DNA from: Pantoea septica | GTDB taxonomy: Bacteria; Pseudomonadota; Gammaproteobacteria; Enterobacterales; Enterobacteriaceae | Reading direction: 5' to 3' | Assembly: GCF_002095575.1 (NCBI RefSeq) | Contig: NZ_MLJJ01000024.1 | Span: 1-64,000, forward strand | Length of the DNA stretch: 64,000 bases | Part shown: positions 1-9,519 of the stretch, piece by piece | Numbering within the stretch: position 1 is the stretch's first letter | Layout of the letters: each line of letters opens with the position of its first letter | The notes under the pieces: model-generated | The model's input: the letters and a program-made list of their open reading frames with translations, nothing else | Told to the model about the DNA's origin: nothing | Database searches by the model: none | Made by a program: the position numbers and the translations under genes

Positions 1-1
1 C

Positions 2-469
2 TATGAGCTGGTATTTATCGCGACCGGCGTGATCCTGTTTTCGCTGCTGGTGGGCGTGGTGCTGCTGCCGCTGCTGCTGCGCGGCGTGGACGGCATCGAT
101 AAAGCCGGCCACCGCCGCGAGCTGCAAAGCGCCCGTGCGGTGATGGCGAGCGTGGCGATCGAAAGCCTGCATAAAATGGAAGAGCGGCTGGAGAACAGCA
201 GCGAGGAGAATATCGATCCTGAGCTGCTCAAAGAGGTCAGCCTGCGCGTTATCGGCAACCTGCGTCGTCGCGCCGACGGCAAAAGCGATCTGGAGCAGGC
301 GCTGTTCGCCGAGAATCTGGAGCGTCGCTTCCGCCTGACCGCGCTGCGCGCCGAGCGTGCCGAGGTCTATCACCTGCGCGCAACTCAGCAGATCTCCGAT
401 GAGAGCATGCAGCGGCTGCTGCGCGATCTCGACCTGCTGGAAGCGCTGCTGATCGAGAAAGAAGAGTAA
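2..469 (+). CDS. yjcE: Na+/H+ antiporter, YjcE-like (3' part)
   Basis: The frame is open from the window edge, so only the last ~155 residues are present. They show a final hydrophobic segment (ILFSLLVGVVLLPLLLRGVD) followed by a long charged, helical cytoplasmic tail rich in Glu and Arg. This is the shape of CPA1-type sodium/proton antiporters, whose tail regulates transport. In E. coli K-12 yjcE lies close to actP-yjcH-acs, and that operon begins 2.9 kb further on here, which supports the identity. An internal ATG at 29 lies inside the membrane segment and is not the true start. A GC-rich 11-bp stem follows the stop. Family fairly sure; exact orthology inferred from position. Confidence 0.6.
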   Translation, partial: YELVFIATGVILFSLLVGVVLLPLLLRGVDGIDKAGHRRELQSARAVMASVAIESLHKMEERLENSSEENIDPELLKEVSLRVIGNLRRRADGKSDLEQALFAENLERRFRLTALRAERAEVYHLRATQQISDESMQRLLRDLDLLEALLIEKEE

Positions 470-474
470 GCCGC

Positions 475-504
475 GCGCCGCGCCTATACCGACAGGCGCG
501 GCGC
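475..504. terminator. GC-rich hairpin between convergent genes
   Basis: Arms GCGCCGCGCCT (475-485) and AGGCGCGGCGC (494-504) pair perfectly over 11 bp around an 8-nt loop. The hairpin lies between the antiporter stop and the cidR stop and overlaps the latter (484-486). The T-tract on either side is poor, so it may be a bidirectional terminator or only a stabilising 3' stem. Confidence 0.45.
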
Positions 505-1386
505 TTCATCCGGCCAGTGTTCGCGGCAGCAGGCGATCCACGCCTGCGCGCTGCGCGACAGATAGCTTCCCTCCCGCCAGATCAATCCCAGGCTCCACAT
601 CAGCTCCGACTCCAGCGGCAGCCACAGCAGCGACTGCTTATCCAGCCGCTGACAGATCGGCTCCGGCAGGATCGCCAGTCCCATCTCCGCCTGCACCATC
701 GCCGCCAGAAAATCCCACTGTCCGCTGCGTACCGCGATATGCGGCGTGACGCCAAGACGCTGAAACGCCTTCATCAGCTGGCGGTTCAGCGAGAACTCCT
801 CGTTGAAAATCAGCAGCGGATGCGCCGCCATCTCCGTCAGCGCGATATGGCTGCGGTTAAGCCAGACGGGCTGGCGCGGCACCAGCACGCAAAGCGGATG
901 GTGCATCAGAGGCAGCGTGTTCAGCGGCAAATCGGGATCGACCGGCAGGGCGGTAAGCGCGATATCCAGGCTGCCCGCCAGCACCGCCTGCTGCACCGTG
1001 AGGCCGCCAAATTCGGAGATATTCAGGGTGACGCCGGGATAGCGGCGGCGAAACGCCGAGATCGAGCCGGCGATCTGCATGCCGACCATCGGCGGAATGC
1101 CGAGGCGCAGCTCGCCGGTTTTCAGCTGGTTAATATCGCCGATTTCCGCCTCGAGCTGGTGGAACTCCTGCAAAATCGCCAACCCGCGCTGGTAAACCGC
1201 CTGGCCGCTGTCGGTCAGATGAAGCTTTCGGCCGTCGCGCAGCAGCAGCGTGCAGCCCAGCTCCTCTTCCAGCTGGCGCAGCATTTTGCTGATGGTGGGC
1301 TGAGTCACATAGAGCTTTTGCGCGGCGCGGGTAAAACTCTGCTGGCGCACCACCTCGGTGAAGTAGCGTAAAGCGCGGACGTCCAT
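484..1386 (-). CDS. cidR: LysR-family regulator of cidAB (CidR-like)
   Basis: A 300-residue LysR-type transcription factor. The N-terminal winged helix-turn-helix (about residues 1-60; MDVRALRYFTEVVRQQSFT, then TRAAQKLYVTQPTISKMLRQLE) is followed by the effector-binding domain from about residue 90 (LRLGIPPMVG). It is transcribed away from cidA-cidB with about 100 bp between start codons, the standard position of a LysR activator next to its target. CidR proteins in Gram-positive bacteria respond to overflow metabolites such as acetate; whether this one does is inference, but the acetate genes acs and actP lie 2 kb away. Confidence 0.7.
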   Translation of the reverse strand: MDVRALRYFTEVVRQQSFTRAAQKLYVTQPTISKMLRQLEEELGCTLLLRDGRKLHLTDSGQAVYQRGLAILQEFHQLEAEIGDINQLKTGELRLGIPPMVGMQIAGSISAFRRRYPGVTLNISEFGGLTVQQAVLAGSLDIALTALPVDPDLPLNTLPLMHHPLCVLVPRQPVWLNRSHIALTEMAAHPLLIFNEEFSLNRQLMKAFQRLGVTPHIAVRSGQWDFLAAMVQAEMGLAILPEPICQRLDKQSLLWLPLESELMWSLGLIWREGSYLSRSAQAWIACCREHWPDEAPRLSV

Positions 1387-1389
1387 AAC

Positions 1390-1415
1390 TATTCCTTTTT
1401 GGCATGATTGGAATA
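1390..1415. promoter_or_regulatory. Inverted repeat in the cidR-cidA promoter region
   Basis: TATTCC (1390-1395) and GGAATA (1410-1415) form a perfect 6-bp inverted repeat around 14 bp, directly upstream of the cidR start codon. Its size and location suit a LysR recognition/autoregulation site. No activation half-site closer to cidA was resolved. Confidence 0.4.
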
Positions 1416-1489
1416 ATTTTAATTCATTTTTTTCACCTTCTGTCGCGGATTTATACTAAGCACCGAATCTGATGAAGGGAGAAAAGAAA

Positions 1490-1915
1490 ATGGCGTTAGC
1501 GCTCAGCCCGCAGCGCGTGGGCAGGCTGCAACGACTCTGGTTGCCGCTGCAGCTGCTGCTGTACATCGGCATGTTTATCGCCTGCGATCGTCTGGTGAGC
1601 TGGCTGCATCTGCCGCTGCCCGCCAATATCGTCGGCATGCTGCTGCTGCTGGTCCTGATCGTCACGCGCGTGCTGCCGCTGCGCTGGGTCAGGGCGGGCT
1701 CGCGCTGGCTGCTGGCCGAAATGCTGCTGTTCTTTATTCCGGCGGTGGTGGCGGTGGTGAACTACGGCGACCTGCTGCGCGTCGACGGCTGGCGCATCTG
1801 CGTGGTGATTGCGCTAAGCACCGTACTGGTGCTCGCCTCCACCGCGCTGGTGGTCGATCGCCTCTACCGGTATGAAGTGGCGCGCGCGGCGCGCAGGGAA
1901 CAGCGTGATGCGTGA
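1490..1915 (+). CDS. cidA: CidA/LrgA holin-like membrane protein
   Basis: About 141 residues with four strongly hydrophobic segments (for example LWLPLQLLLYIGMFIACDRL and LPANIVGMLLLLVLIVTRVL), typical of the LrgA/CidA family (YohJ in E. coli, 132 residues). These small inner-membrane proteins resemble phage holins and pair with CidB; roles in controlled lysis and in export of overflow metabolites have been proposed. An in-frame ATG exists at 1472, but AAGGGAG at 1475-1481 is well placed for the ATG at 1490, so the shorter start is chosen. The stop overlaps the cidB start within ATGCGTGA, implying translational coupling. Confidence 0.8.
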   Translation: MALALSPQRVGRLQRLWLPLQLLLYIGMFIACDRLVSWLHLPLPANIVGMLLLLVLIVTRVLPLRWVRAGSRWLLAEMLLFFIPAVVAVVNYGDLLRVDGWRICVVIALSTVLVLASTALVVDRLYRYEVARAARREQRDA

Positions 1916-2603
1916 TTTTATCCTGAGCCTGCTCTGTCTGGCGGTCACGCTGCTGATCTACTTTCTCAACAAGCGTCTCTATCGCCGCTGGCGCACGCTG
2001 CTGCTGATGCCGCTGGTGGCGACGCCCGCGCTGCTGGTTGCGCTGCTGCTGATTACGCACGTCTCCTGGCAGGACTATATTGCTGAAAGCCACTGGCTGC
2101 TCTGGCTGCTCGGCCCGGCGACGCTGGCCTTCGCCGTGCCGGTGTATGAAAACATGACGATTATTCGCCGTCACTGGCTCTCGCTGAGCGCCGGGGTGCT
2201 GACCGCCACGCTGGTGGCGGTTTGCAGTTCGGTGTGGCTGGCGCGGCTGCTGACGCTGCCTGAGTCGATCCAGCGCAGCCTGGCTGTGCGCTCCATCACC
2301 ACGCCTTTCGCGCTGGCGGCGGCGAAGCCCATCGGCGGCCAGCCCGATCTGGTCGCGCTGTTTGTGGTTATCACCGGCGTGTTCGGCGTGGCGATCGGCG
2401 ACGTGCTGTTTCTGCGCATCGCTATCCGTCAGGGCGTGGCGAAAGGGGCGGGCTTCGGCGCGGCGTCGCACGGGGCAGGCACGGCGCGCGCCTGGCAGCT
2501 TGGCGAACAGGAGGGCGTGGTTGCCAGCCTGGTGATGATGCTTTCCGGCATCGTGACGGTGGTGCTGGCGCCGCTTATCGGCCACCTGATGTGGGCAGCC
2601 TGA
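1908..2603 (+). CDS. cidB: CidB/LrgB family membrane protein
   Basis: 231 residues, the same length as E. coli YohK, with six or seven hydrophobic helices and the family signature region SIQRSLAVRSITTPFALAAA (mid-protein) followed by a Gly/Ala-rich end (GAASHGAGTARAWQLGE). CidB proteins work with the holin-like CidA. The ATG at 1908 overlaps the cidA stop; a possible upstream ATG at 1872 would run far into cidA and is rejected. The gene closes a two-gene operon; yfaZ starts 117 bp later with its own ribosome site. Confidence 0.82.
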   Translation: MRDFILSLLCLAVTLLIYFLNKRLYRRWRTLLLMPLVATPALLVALLLITHVSWQDYIAESHWLLWLLGPATLAFAVPVYENMTIIRRHWLSLSAGVLTATLVAVCSSVWLARLLTLPESIQRSLAVRSITTPFALAAAKPIGGQPDLVALFVVITGVFGVAIGDVLFLRIAIRQGVAKGAGFGAASHGAGTARAWQLGEQEGVVASLVMMLSGIVTVVLAPLIGHLMWAA

Positions 2604-2720
2604 CAAAAAATTTGCCGATCGACATGTCTGTTTACGTAAAGGTTGCCAAATAGAGTTGTCAGGGGATTTCAGGCTGTTAACCTTTGCGCCGAAATTATTG
2701 TCCTTTCATGGAGTGGAATC

Positions 2721-3266
2721 ATGTTTAAGCAACTTGTTACCGGGAGCGCACTGGGTCTGGTACTGCTGAGCGGCGCGGCGCAGGCTATCGAAGGCAGCGT
2801 GGATGTCGGCGAGCACAACACTAATCTGAACGTCGGTCTGGGCACCACCTCGCCTGGCCTGTTCCTTAAAGGCAACTGGCTGCGTAGCGATCACGACGGC
2901 AGCACCTACGGCCTGGGACTGGGTTACAACGTCGATATCGGCGGACTGCGTCTGGCGCCGACCGCCAAGACCATTTTCACCCATCCGGAAGATGGTAAAG
3001 ATGGCTTCGCCGTGGCGCTGGGCGGCGGCGCGCAGTACAGCTTCAACAGCATGTGGGGCCTCTACGGCGAATACTACTATGCGCCAGAAGGTCTGACCGA
3101 CCATCTCGACAGCTATCAGGAAGCCGCTGGCGGCCTGAGCTTCACCCCGATTTCGCTGCTGAACCTGCGCGTGGGCTATCAGTATATCGAGCTGAACAAC
3201 AAAGGCGGTCGTAAAGACAACGTGCTGGTCGACGGCCCGTACGTCGGCGCTTCGCTGCGTTTCTGA
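2721..3266 (+). CDS. yfaZ: YfaZ family outer membrane protein
   Basis: 181 residues (E. coli YfaZ has 180). A signal peptide (MFKQLVTGSALGLVLLSGAAQA) precedes a mature part of alternating polar/hydrophobic strands ending in Phe (VGASLRF), the mark of an outer-membrane beta-barrel assembled by the Bam complex. Function of YfaZ is not established. The start has GGAG at 2710-2713; an in-frame extension to 2643 lacks support. A strong bidirectional terminator follows. In E. coli yfaZ is not beside acs, so the placement here differs. Confidence 0.78.
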   Translation: MFKQLVTGSALGLVLLSGAAQAIEGSVDVGEHNTNLNVGLGTTSPGLFLKGNWLRSDHDGSTYGLGLGYNVDIGGLRLAPTAKTIFTHPEDGKDGFAVALGGGAQYSFNSMWGLYGEYYYAPEGLTDHLDSYQEAAGGLSFTPISLLNLRVGYQYIELNNKGGRKDNVLVDGPYVGASLRF

Positions 3267-3277
3267 TTCGATCGGAT

Positions 3278-3308
3278 AAAAAAAGGCGGCTTATCAGCCG
3301 CCTTTTTT
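3278..3308. terminator. Bidirectional terminator, yfaZ / actP
   Basis: GGCGGC (3285-3290) and GCCGCC (3297-3302) pair around TTATCA, flanked by a run of A on the left and T on the right, so it can stop transcription from both yfaZ and the leftward acs-yjcH-actP operon. Confidence 0.85.
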
Positions 3309-3327
3309 ATTTTGCCGCGCCGTGAGA

Positions 3328-4977
3328 TCAGTGCGACTTGCCCTGCGAGATGCCGACGCCGGTCTGCGAGCGGATAAACTGCGCCCGGAAGCGACCGCGC
3401 TCCTGCGCCCCCTGCGGCGAATGGTCAGTAACGGAGAAGAGCCAGGTGCCGACAAAGGCGACGATCATTGAGAAGAGCGCCGGATACTCATAGGGATAAA
3501 TCGGGGATGCGTGACCCAGCACCTGCACCCATACCGTCGGGCCGAGGATCATCAGCACCACCGCCGTGATCAGCCCAAGCCAGCCGCCAGTCATCGCGCC
3601 GCGCGTGGTCAGCTTCGACCAGTACATCGACAGCAGAATGATGGGGAAGTTACAGCTGGCGGCGATAGAGAAGGCGAGGCCGACCATAAAGGCGATGTTC
3701 TGCTTCTCAAACAGAATGCCCAGCGCAATCGCCACCACGCCCAATACCAGTACGGTAATCTTCGACACGCGCAGCTCTTCGCGCTCGGTCGCCTGACCTT
3801 TGCGGATAACGCTGGCGTAAAGGTCGTGCGATACCGCCGACGCGCCCGCCAGCGTCAGCCCGGCGACCACCGCCAGAATGGTGGCGAAGGCCACGGCGGA
3901 GATAAAGCCGAGGAAGGTGCTGCCGCCCACCGCGTTCGCCAGATGCACCGCCGCCATATTGGTGCCGCCGATCAGCGCGCCGCTGGCGTCTTTAAAGGCG
4001 GGGTTCGCCCCGACCAGCAGAATCGCCCCGAAGCCGATAATAAAGGTCAGGAAGTAGAAGTAGCCCATAAAGCCGGTGGCCCAGAAGACGCTTTTACGCG
4101 CCTCGCGCGCGTCCGCCACGGTAAAGAAACGCATCAGAATATGCGGCAATCCGGCGGTGCCGAACATCAGCCCCAGCCCGAGCGAGAGCGCGGAAATAGG
4201 ATCCTTCACCAGCCCGCCCGGCTGCATGATGGCCGCGCCTTTCGGGTGCACCGCCATTGCCTGAGTAAAGAGGTTATTGAAGCTGAAGCCGGTCGCCTTC
4301 ATCACCATGATCGCCATAAAAGAGGCGCCGAACAGCAGCAGCACCGCTTTGATAATCTGCACCCAGGTGGTCGCCAGCATGCCGCCGAACAGCACGTAAA
4401 GCACCATCAGGATGCCCACCAGCACCACGGCGATATGATAGTCGAGGCCGAACAGCAGCTGGATTAGCTTGCCTGCGCCCACCATCTGCGCAATCAGGTA
4501 GAGCGCCACCACCACCAGCGAGCCGCAGGCGGAGAGGGTGCGAATCGGCTTCTGCTGCAGGCGATAGGAGGCGACGTCGGCGAAGGTGTAGCGGCCCAGA
4601 TTGCGCAGGCGCTCGGCAATTAAAAACAGGATCATCGGCCAGCCCACCAGGAAGCCGAGCGAGTAGATCAGCCCGTCGTAGCCGGAGGTGTAAACCAGCG
4701 CGGAGATGCCGAGAAAGGAGGCGGCGGACATAAAGTCGCCCGCCATCGCCAGGCCGTTCTGGAAGCCGGTAATATTGCCGCCGGCGGTATAGTAGTCGTT
4801 GCGCGAGCGGGTGCGCTTCGACGCCCAGTACGTAATGCCCAGCGTGGCGGCGACGAACACCACAAACATGCCGATCGCCTGATAGTTGGTGGCCTGCTGC
4901 TGCACCGCGCCGGTCAGGGCGTCCGCCAGCGCGGAGGCGGGCAGCAGCGCCAGCAGCCAGAGAGAAAGACGCTTCAT
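3328..4977 (-). CDS. actP: Acetate permease (solute:sodium symporter)
   Basis: 549 residues, the length of E. coli ActP. A cleavable-looking N-terminal segment ([18 protein letters not shown]) is followed by about 13 membrane helices with the SSS-family core ([20 protein letters not shown] near residue 65, then [19 protein letters not shown]). It imports acetate and related short carboxylates with a cation. It is the last gene of acs-yjcH-actP; its ATG overlaps the yjcH stop (ATGA at 4974-4977). Confidence 0.93.
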   Translation of the reverse strand: MKRLSLWLLALLPASALADALTGAVQQQATNYQAIGMFVVFVAATLGITYWASKRTRSRNDYYTAGGNITGFQNGLAMAGDFMSAASFLGISALVYTSGYDGLIYSLGFLVGWPMILFLIAERLRNLGRYTFADVASYRLQQKPIRTLSACGSLVVVALYLIAQMVGAGKLIQLLFGLDYHIAVVLVGILMVLYVLFGGMLATTWVQIIKAVLLLFGASFMAIMVMKATGFSFNNLFTQAMAVHPKGAAIMQPGGLVKDPISALSLGLGLMFGTAGLPHILMRFFTVADAREARKSVFWATGFMGYFYFLTFIIGFGAILLVGANPAFKDASGALIGGTNMAAVHLANAVGGSTFLGFISAVAFATILAVVAGLTLAGASAVSHDLYASVIRKGQATEREELRVSKITVLVLGVVAIALGILFEKQNIAFMVGLAFSIAASCNFPIILLSMYWSKLTTRGAMTGGWLGLITAVVLMILGPTVWVQVLGHASPIYPYEYPALFSMIVAFVGTWLFSVTDHSPQGAQERGRFRAQFIRSQTGVGISQGKSH

Positions 4978-5306
4978 GGTTTTACCTCGCTGAGAATCTG
5001 CTTCGTCAGGCGATCGAACTCGCCGTTGGCGCGCCAGACGTAAACGCCGGTCAGCACAAAAGAAATCACAATCAGGCCCACGCCGATGGGAATGCCGCGC
5101 GTCACGCTGGTGCCGTCATGCAGCGGCGTGCCGAGCCAGCCGGGCGCGAAGGCGATCAGCAGGATAAAGCCGACGTAGAGCACCAGCATAATCAGCGATA
5201 GCACCAGGGCGAACCGCTGGCGCTTATGCACCAGCTCCTGAAAGCGCGGATGACGCTCAATTCGTTGATTGAGCGCCTCCTGAGTGGAAAGGGCGTCGTT
5301 CATCAC
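4974..5306 (-). CDS. yjcH: DUF485 inner-membrane protein YjcH
   Basis: 110 residues with two hydrophobic helices ([20 protein letters not shown] and [20 protein letters not shown]) between charged ends, as in DUF485 proteins. YjcH is always found with ActP and is thought to assist the permease, though its mechanism is not known. The start is either of two consecutive ATG codons (5306 or 5303). It sits 141 bp after acs and overlaps actP by 4 nt. Confidence 0.88.
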   Translation of the reverse strand: MMNDALSTQEALNQRIERHPRFQELVHKRQRFALVLSLIMLVLYVGFILLIAFAPGWLGTPLHDGTSVTRGIPIGVGLIVISFVLTGVYVWRANGEFDRLTKQILSEVKP

Positions 5307-5411
5307 AGTTTCTCCAGAGGTTATGCAGGCGGCAGCCTCACGCTGCTGCGCGAGAAAGGCCTGGTCAGATATTGTTATGTGACTTCAGAAACACACTGCG
5401 TAAGGAAAGGG

Positions 5412-5437
5412 CGGCGGGAAGAAGAGACCTCCCGCCG
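5412..5437 (-). terminator. Hairpin in the acs-yjcH spacer
   Basis: CGGCGGGA and TCCCGCCG (5412-5419 / 5430-5437) form an 8-bp stem with a 10-nt loop in the 141-bp gap after acs. The downstream T content is weak (CCCTTTCC on the minus strand), so it is more likely an mRNA-stabilising stem or partial attenuator that sets acs expression above yjcH-actP than a full terminator. Confidence 0.4.
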
Positions 5438-5447
5438 GTAAGACGGT

Positions 5448-7403
5448 TTACGGCATACGGATCGCCTGCTTCTCCTCCAGCAGTTTATCCACGACGCCCG
5501 GATCGGCCAGCGTTGAGGTGTCGCCCAGATTGCTGGTGTCGCCCGCGGCGATCTTGCGCAGGATGCGGCGCATAATCTTGCCGGAACGGGTTTTCGGCAG
5601 CGAGTCGGTCCAGTGCAGGATATCAGGCGTGGCGATGGCGCCAATCTCTTTCCGCACCCAGCTGCGCACCTCGGTATAAAGCTCCGGCGACGGCTCTTCG
5701 CCATGGTTCAGCGTGATATAGGCGTAGATCGCCTGGCCTTTAATACTGTGCGGAATGCCCACCACCGCCGCTTCTGCGATCTTGGGATGCGACACCAGCG
5801 CAGACTCGATCTCGGCCGTACCGAGACGGTGGCCCGAGACGTTGAGCACGTCGTCGACGCGGCCGGTAATCCAGTAGTAGCCATCTTCGTCGCGGCGCGC
5901 GCCGTCGCCGCTGAAATAGCAATTCTTGAAAGTAGAGAAGTAGGTCTGCTCGAAGCGGTCATGATCGCCGAACAACGTACGCGCCTGGCCCGGCCAGGAG
6001 TCGGTGATCACCAGATTGCCTTCCGCCGCGCCCTCCTGCGGATTGCCTTCGTTATCCACCAGCGCAGGCTGCACGCCGAAGAAAGGTTTGGTCGCGGAGC
6101 CCGCTTTCAGCTCGATGGCGCCCGGCAGCGGCGCGATCATAAAGCCGCCGGTTTCGGTCTGCCACCAGGTATCCACAATCGGACAGCGGCCGTCGCCAAT
6201 TTTGTTGTAGTACCATTCCCAGGCTTCCGGATTAATGGGTTCGCCCACCGAGCCCATAATGCGCAGGCTCTGGCGGCTGGTGCCCTCAATCGCCTTGTCG
6301 CCTTCCGCCATCAGGGCGCGGATCGCCGTCGGCGCGGTATAGAGCAGGGTAACGTTGTGTTTGTCTACCACTTCCGCCATGCGGCTCGGTTTCGGCCAGT
6401 TCGGCACGCCCTCGAACATCAGGGTGGTGGCGCCGCACGCCAGCGGCCCGTAGAGCAGATAGCTGTGACCGGTGACCCAGCCGACGTCGGCGGTACACCA
6501 GTAGATATCTTCCGGGTGATAATCGAAAACATATTTGAAGGTGGTCGCCGCATAAACCAGGTAGCCGCCGGTGGTGTGCAGCACCCCTTTAGGCTTGCCG
6601 GTAGAGCCAGAGGTATAAAGGATAAAAAGCGGATCTTCCGCCTGCATCTCGGCGGGCGCGTGCTGCTCGCTCGCTTTATCCATTAACTCGGACCACCAGA
6701 GATCGCGGCCATCTTGCCAGTCAATCGCTCCGCCGGTGCGCTTCAGCACCACCACATTTTTCACGCTGTTGACGGTGGGATTTTTCAGCGCGTCGTCGAC
6801 GTTTTTCTTCAGCGGGATAGGGCGTCCGGCGCGCACGCCTTCATCCGCGGTGATCACCAGTTTCGCGCTGGAGTCCACCACGCGGCCCGCGACCGCTTCC
6901 GGCGAAAAGCCGCCGAAAATCACTGAATGCACCGCACCGATGCGCGCGCAGGCCAGCATCGCCACCGCCGCTTCGGGCACCATCGGCATATAGATCGCCA
7001 CCACGTCGCCTTTTTTCACCCCCAGCGACAGCAGCACATTGGCGAAGCGGCACACCTGGTTATGCAGCTGGCGAAAAGTCAGCGTCTTGCTTTCGCTGGC
7101 GTCGTCGCCTTCCCAGATAATGGCGGGATGGTCGCCGCGCTGTTCCAGATGGCGATCGAGGCAGTTGGCCGCCAGATTGAGCGTGCCGTCCTCGTACCAG
7201 CGAATAGAAATATTGCCCGGCGCGAAAGAGCTGTTTTTCACTTTGCTGTAGGGCTTGATCCAGTCGAGGATTTTCCCCTGTTCGCCCCAGAACGCATCCG
7301 GATCGCTGACGGACTGCTGATACATCGTCTGATACTGCTCGGCAGTGATCAGGGCATTCGCGGCAATGGCGGCAGGTATCGGGTGTTTATGTTGTTGGCT
7401 CAT
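5448..7403 (-). CDS. acs: Acetyl-CoA synthetase
   Basis: 651 residues (E. coli Acs: 652). It activates acetate with ATP and CoA via acetyl-AMP, the high-affinity route for acetate scavenging. Seen: the adenylate-forming motif [11 protein letters not shown] (about residue 265), the WWQTETGG motif, and the C-terminal [11 protein letters not shown], whose Lys is the known regulatory acetylation site in this family. The ATG at 7403 ([13 protein letters not shown]) is chosen over an in-frame start at 7442 because it matches the family N-terminus. First gene of acs-yjcH-actP; a CRP-like site lies about 80-95 bp upstream. Confidence 0.95.
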   Translation of the reverse strand: MSQQHKHPIPAAIAANALITAEQYQTMYQQSVSDPDAFWGEQGKILDWIKPYSKVKNSSFAPGNISIRWYEDGTLNLAANCLDRHLEQRGDHPAIIWEGDDASESKTLTFRQLHNQVCRFANVLLSLGVKKGDVVAIYMPMVPEAAVAMLACARIGAVHSVIFGGFSPEAVAGRVVDSSAKLVITADEGVRAGRPIPLKKNVDDALKNPTVNSVKNVVVLKRTGGAIDWQDGRDLWWSELMDKASEQHAPAEMQAEDPLFILYTSGSTGKPKGVLHTTGGYLVYAATTFKYVFDYHPEDIYWCTADVGWVTGHSYLLYGPLACGATTLMFEGVPNWPKPSRMAEVVDKHNVTLLYTAPTAIRALMAEGDKAIEGTSRQSLRIMGSVGEPINPEAWEWYYNKIGDGRCPIVDTWWQTETGGFMIAPLPGAIELKAGSATKPFFGVQPALVDNEGNPQEGAAEGNLVITDSWPGQARTLFGDHDRFEQTYFSTFKNCYFSGDGARRDEDGYYWITGRVDDVLNVSGHRLGTAEIESALVSHPKIAEAAVVGIPHSIKGQAIYAYITLNHGEEPSPELYTEVRSWVRKEIGAIATPDILHWTDSLPKTRSGKIMRRILRKIAAGDTSNLGDTSTLADPGVVDKLLEEKQAIRMP

Positions 7404-7952
7404 GGCGGATCTCCTTGAAGATGTTAATAATATGTCAATCAAAGGTTAAGTGAAGCCTGAGCCAGTGCTTTGTTTCTTTTTTGCGCCTTAGATCACGAGA
7501 GCGCCTGCCAGCGTGTTATCTCTTGCAAATCCCTCGAACATGCGGCGCAGTCCGCTCCTGCGGCTGGCGAAAAATACAGCAAACGAATCCGCCGCCTTTT
7601 TGCGCAGCGCTGCATAGCTATGCGCATAATTTAACAACTATTACTTTTTAGAACAGCAGGTTAGGGTTTTTATAACTAAACAGCATTTTATGCTAGAAGA
7701 GTGGTTAATCTTTAATCGAACACGCCAGGGGTTGCATTTACCACAGTGAAAATGATACTTATCTCGCCCCTGCTCAGCAGGACTCAACCAGACGGCGTCT
7801 GAAAAAAGTACGAGAATTATCGCATTTTCGTCGAGGACGCTGTCCTCAATAACCCTCTAATTTACCGGGCTTTTGCTCACTTCCCTGTGTGTATCCTTCT
7901 CTGCACCTTCGCAGCGTAGCAATAGGGGTTTTGACTGAGGAAATAACGCGTT
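7404..7952. other. Divergent acs-gltP intergenic region (549 bp)
   Basis: No convincing gene. It holds a CRP-like site (7482-7497), a 12-bp palindrome GCATAGCTATGC (7612-7623), and a 6-bp stem GAGGAC/GTCCTC with a 3-nt loop (7833-7847) in what would be the gltP leader. AT-rich stretches at 7624-7720 could contain promoters for either gene. In E. coli K-12 the nrfABCDEFG operon separates acs from gltP; no trace of it is visible. Confidence 0.6.
7482..7497. promoter_or_regulatory. Candidate CRP site upstream of acs
   Basis: TGCGC-cttaga-TCACG keeps the 6-bp spacing and one good half-site of the CRP consensus TGTGA-N6-TCACA; the other half is weak. E. coli acs is CRP-activated, which makes a site expected here. 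Confidence 0.35.
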
Positions 7953-9254
7953 ATGAAAGGTTTTAAAATAAGCCTGGCCTGGCAGATTCTGATTGCGCTG
8001 GTGCTCGGCATCGTTGTCGGTTCAGTGCTGCATAATCAGCCAGACGATCGTGAATGGTTAATCACCAACATTCTCAGCCCGGCGGGCGATATCTTTATTC
8101 ATCTGATCAAGATGATCGTTGTGCCTATCGTGATTTCATCGCTGATTGTCGGCATCGCCGGCGTGGGCGATGCGAAGAAACTGGGACGAATCGGCGTCAA
8201 AACCATCGTCTATTTCGAAGTGATCACCACCCTTGCCATTGTGGTCGGCATTACGCTGGCTAACGTGTTTCAACCCGGCACCGGCATTGATATGTCAACG
8301 CTGGCAACGGTGGACATCTCTAAGTATGAAGCCACGACCGAAGCGGTGCAGAACGGGCCTCACAGTCTGGTCACCACCATTTTGTCGCTGATCCCGCAGA
8401 ACATCTTCGCTTCGCTGGTGAAGGGCGACATGCTGCCGATCATCTTCTTCTCGGTGCTGTTCGGCATGGGCCTGTCGGCGCTGCCGTCGGAGCAGCGCGA
8501 TCCGCTGGTTAACCTCTTCCGCAGCGTGTCGGAAACCATGTTTAAAGTGACGCACATGATTATGCGTTACGCGCCAGTAGGCGTCTTCGCGCTGATCGCC
8601 GTGACCATCGCCAACTTCGGCTTCGCCTCGCTGTGGCCGCTGGCGAAGCTGGTGCTGCTGGTTTACGCCGCGATTCTCTTCTTCGCGTTCGTTATCCTTG
8701 GCGGCGTGGCGCGCTTCTGCAAGCTGCGTATCACCACCCTGATGCGCATCCTGAAAGATGAGCTGATCCTCTCTTACTCGACCTCCAGCTCGGAAACCGT
8801 GCTGCCGCGCATTATGCAGAAGATGGAGGCCTACGGCGCGCCCAAGGCGATCACCAGCTTCGTGGTGCCGACCGGCTACTCCTTTAACCTGGACGGCTCG
8901 ACGCTCTACCAGAGCATCGCCGCCATCTTTATCGCGCAGCTTTACGGCATCGACCTGTCGCTGACCGACGAGATTATCCTGGTGCTGACGCTGATGGTGA
9001 CCTCGAAAGGCATCGCGGGCGTGCCGGGCGTGTCGTTCGTGGTGCTGCTGGCGACGCTGGGCAGCGTCGGCATCCCGCTGGAAGGCCTGGCCTTTATCGC
9101 GGGCGTCGACCGCATCATGGATATGGCGCGCACCGCGCTTAACGTCATCGGCAACGCGCTGGCGGTGCTGGTTATCGCTCGCTGGGAAAACCAGTTCGAC
9201 GCCGAGCAGGCGAAAGCCTATGAGTTGAAGCTGCGCGCACAAACGGCGAGCTAA
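7953..9254 (+). CDS. gltP: Glutamate/aspartate:proton symporter
   Basis: 433 residues (E. coli GltP: 437), dicarboxylate/amino acid:cation symporter (DAACS) family. It shows eight membrane helices, the serine-rich re-entrant loop SYSTSSSETVLPRIMQKM (about residues 270-288) and the substrate-site motif PTGYSFNLDGSTLY (about 306-319). It imports glutamate and aspartate with protons. The start ATG follows TGAGGAAATAACGCGTT, which contains a GAGG site at moderate spacing. Monocistronic, followed by an unusual repeat and a strong terminator. Confidence 0.92.
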   Translation: MKGFKISLAWQILIALVLGIVVGSVLHNQPDDREWLITNILSPAGDIFIHLIKMIVVPIVISSLIVGIAGVGDAKKLGRIGVKTIVYFEVITTLAIVVGITLANVFQPGTGIDMSTLATVDISKYEATTEAVQNGPHSLVTTILSLIPQNIFASLVKGDMLPIIFFSVLFGMGLSALPSEQRDPLVNLFRSVSETMFKVTHMIMRYAPVGVFALIAVTIANFGFASLWPLAKLVLLVYAAILFFAFVILGGVARFCKLRITTLMRILKDELILSYSTSSSETVLPRIMQKMEAYGAPKAITSFVVPTGYSFNLDGSTLYQSIAAIFIAQLYGIDLSLTDEIILVLTLMVTSKGIAGVPGVSFVVLLATLGSVGIPLEGLAFIAGVDRIMDMARTALNVIGNALAVLVIARWENQFDAEQAKAYELKLRAQTAS

Positions 9255-9286
9255 CGCTTCTTACAGGCGATTCCCCTTGCTAACAA

Positions 9287-9394
9287 GCGGATAAGACGGC
9301 CCGAAGAGCAAAGCGTCCCGCAACAAGGATGTTGCGGGCCGAGCTGCCAGGGATGGCGCTTTTTGCGTCTTTGCGATCGGGCCGTCTTATCCGC
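9287..9394. repeat. Intergenic repeat element, copy A
   Basis: An 18-bp perfect inverted repeat (9287-9304 / 9377-9394, arm beginning GCGGATAAGACGG) encloses a second perfect hairpin CCCGCAAC-aaggat-GTTGCGGG (9317-9338). About 25 bp inside it (9301-9325) reappear as reverse complement near 34521-34545, together with a similar GATCGCAAAG module. It is therefore a dispersed, structured intergenic repeat. It does not match the ERIC or REP consensus as I remember them. Confidence 0.7.
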
Positions 9395-9434
9395 GCAGGC
9401 TCCGGCGTTCCAGGCGACACCATGCCATGCAACA

Positions 9435-9464
9435 GGGTTCAGACAACGTCTGAACCCTTTTTTT
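9435..9464 (+). terminator. Terminator before murQ (end of the gltP unit)
   Basis: GGGTTCAGAC and GTCTGAACCC form a perfect 10-bp stem with an AAC loop, followed by seven T: a textbook intrinsic terminator on the plus strand. Confidence 0.9.
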
Positions 9465-9519
9465 ATCCCGTAAATATGTTAAAACCGGGCCTGGATAAAT
9501 CATGCCCGGAGCACGTCCC

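Noticed and set aside
3511-4467. 318-codon frame opposite actP
   Set aside because: Shadow frame; His/Gln/Arg-rich and no ribosome site or family motif.
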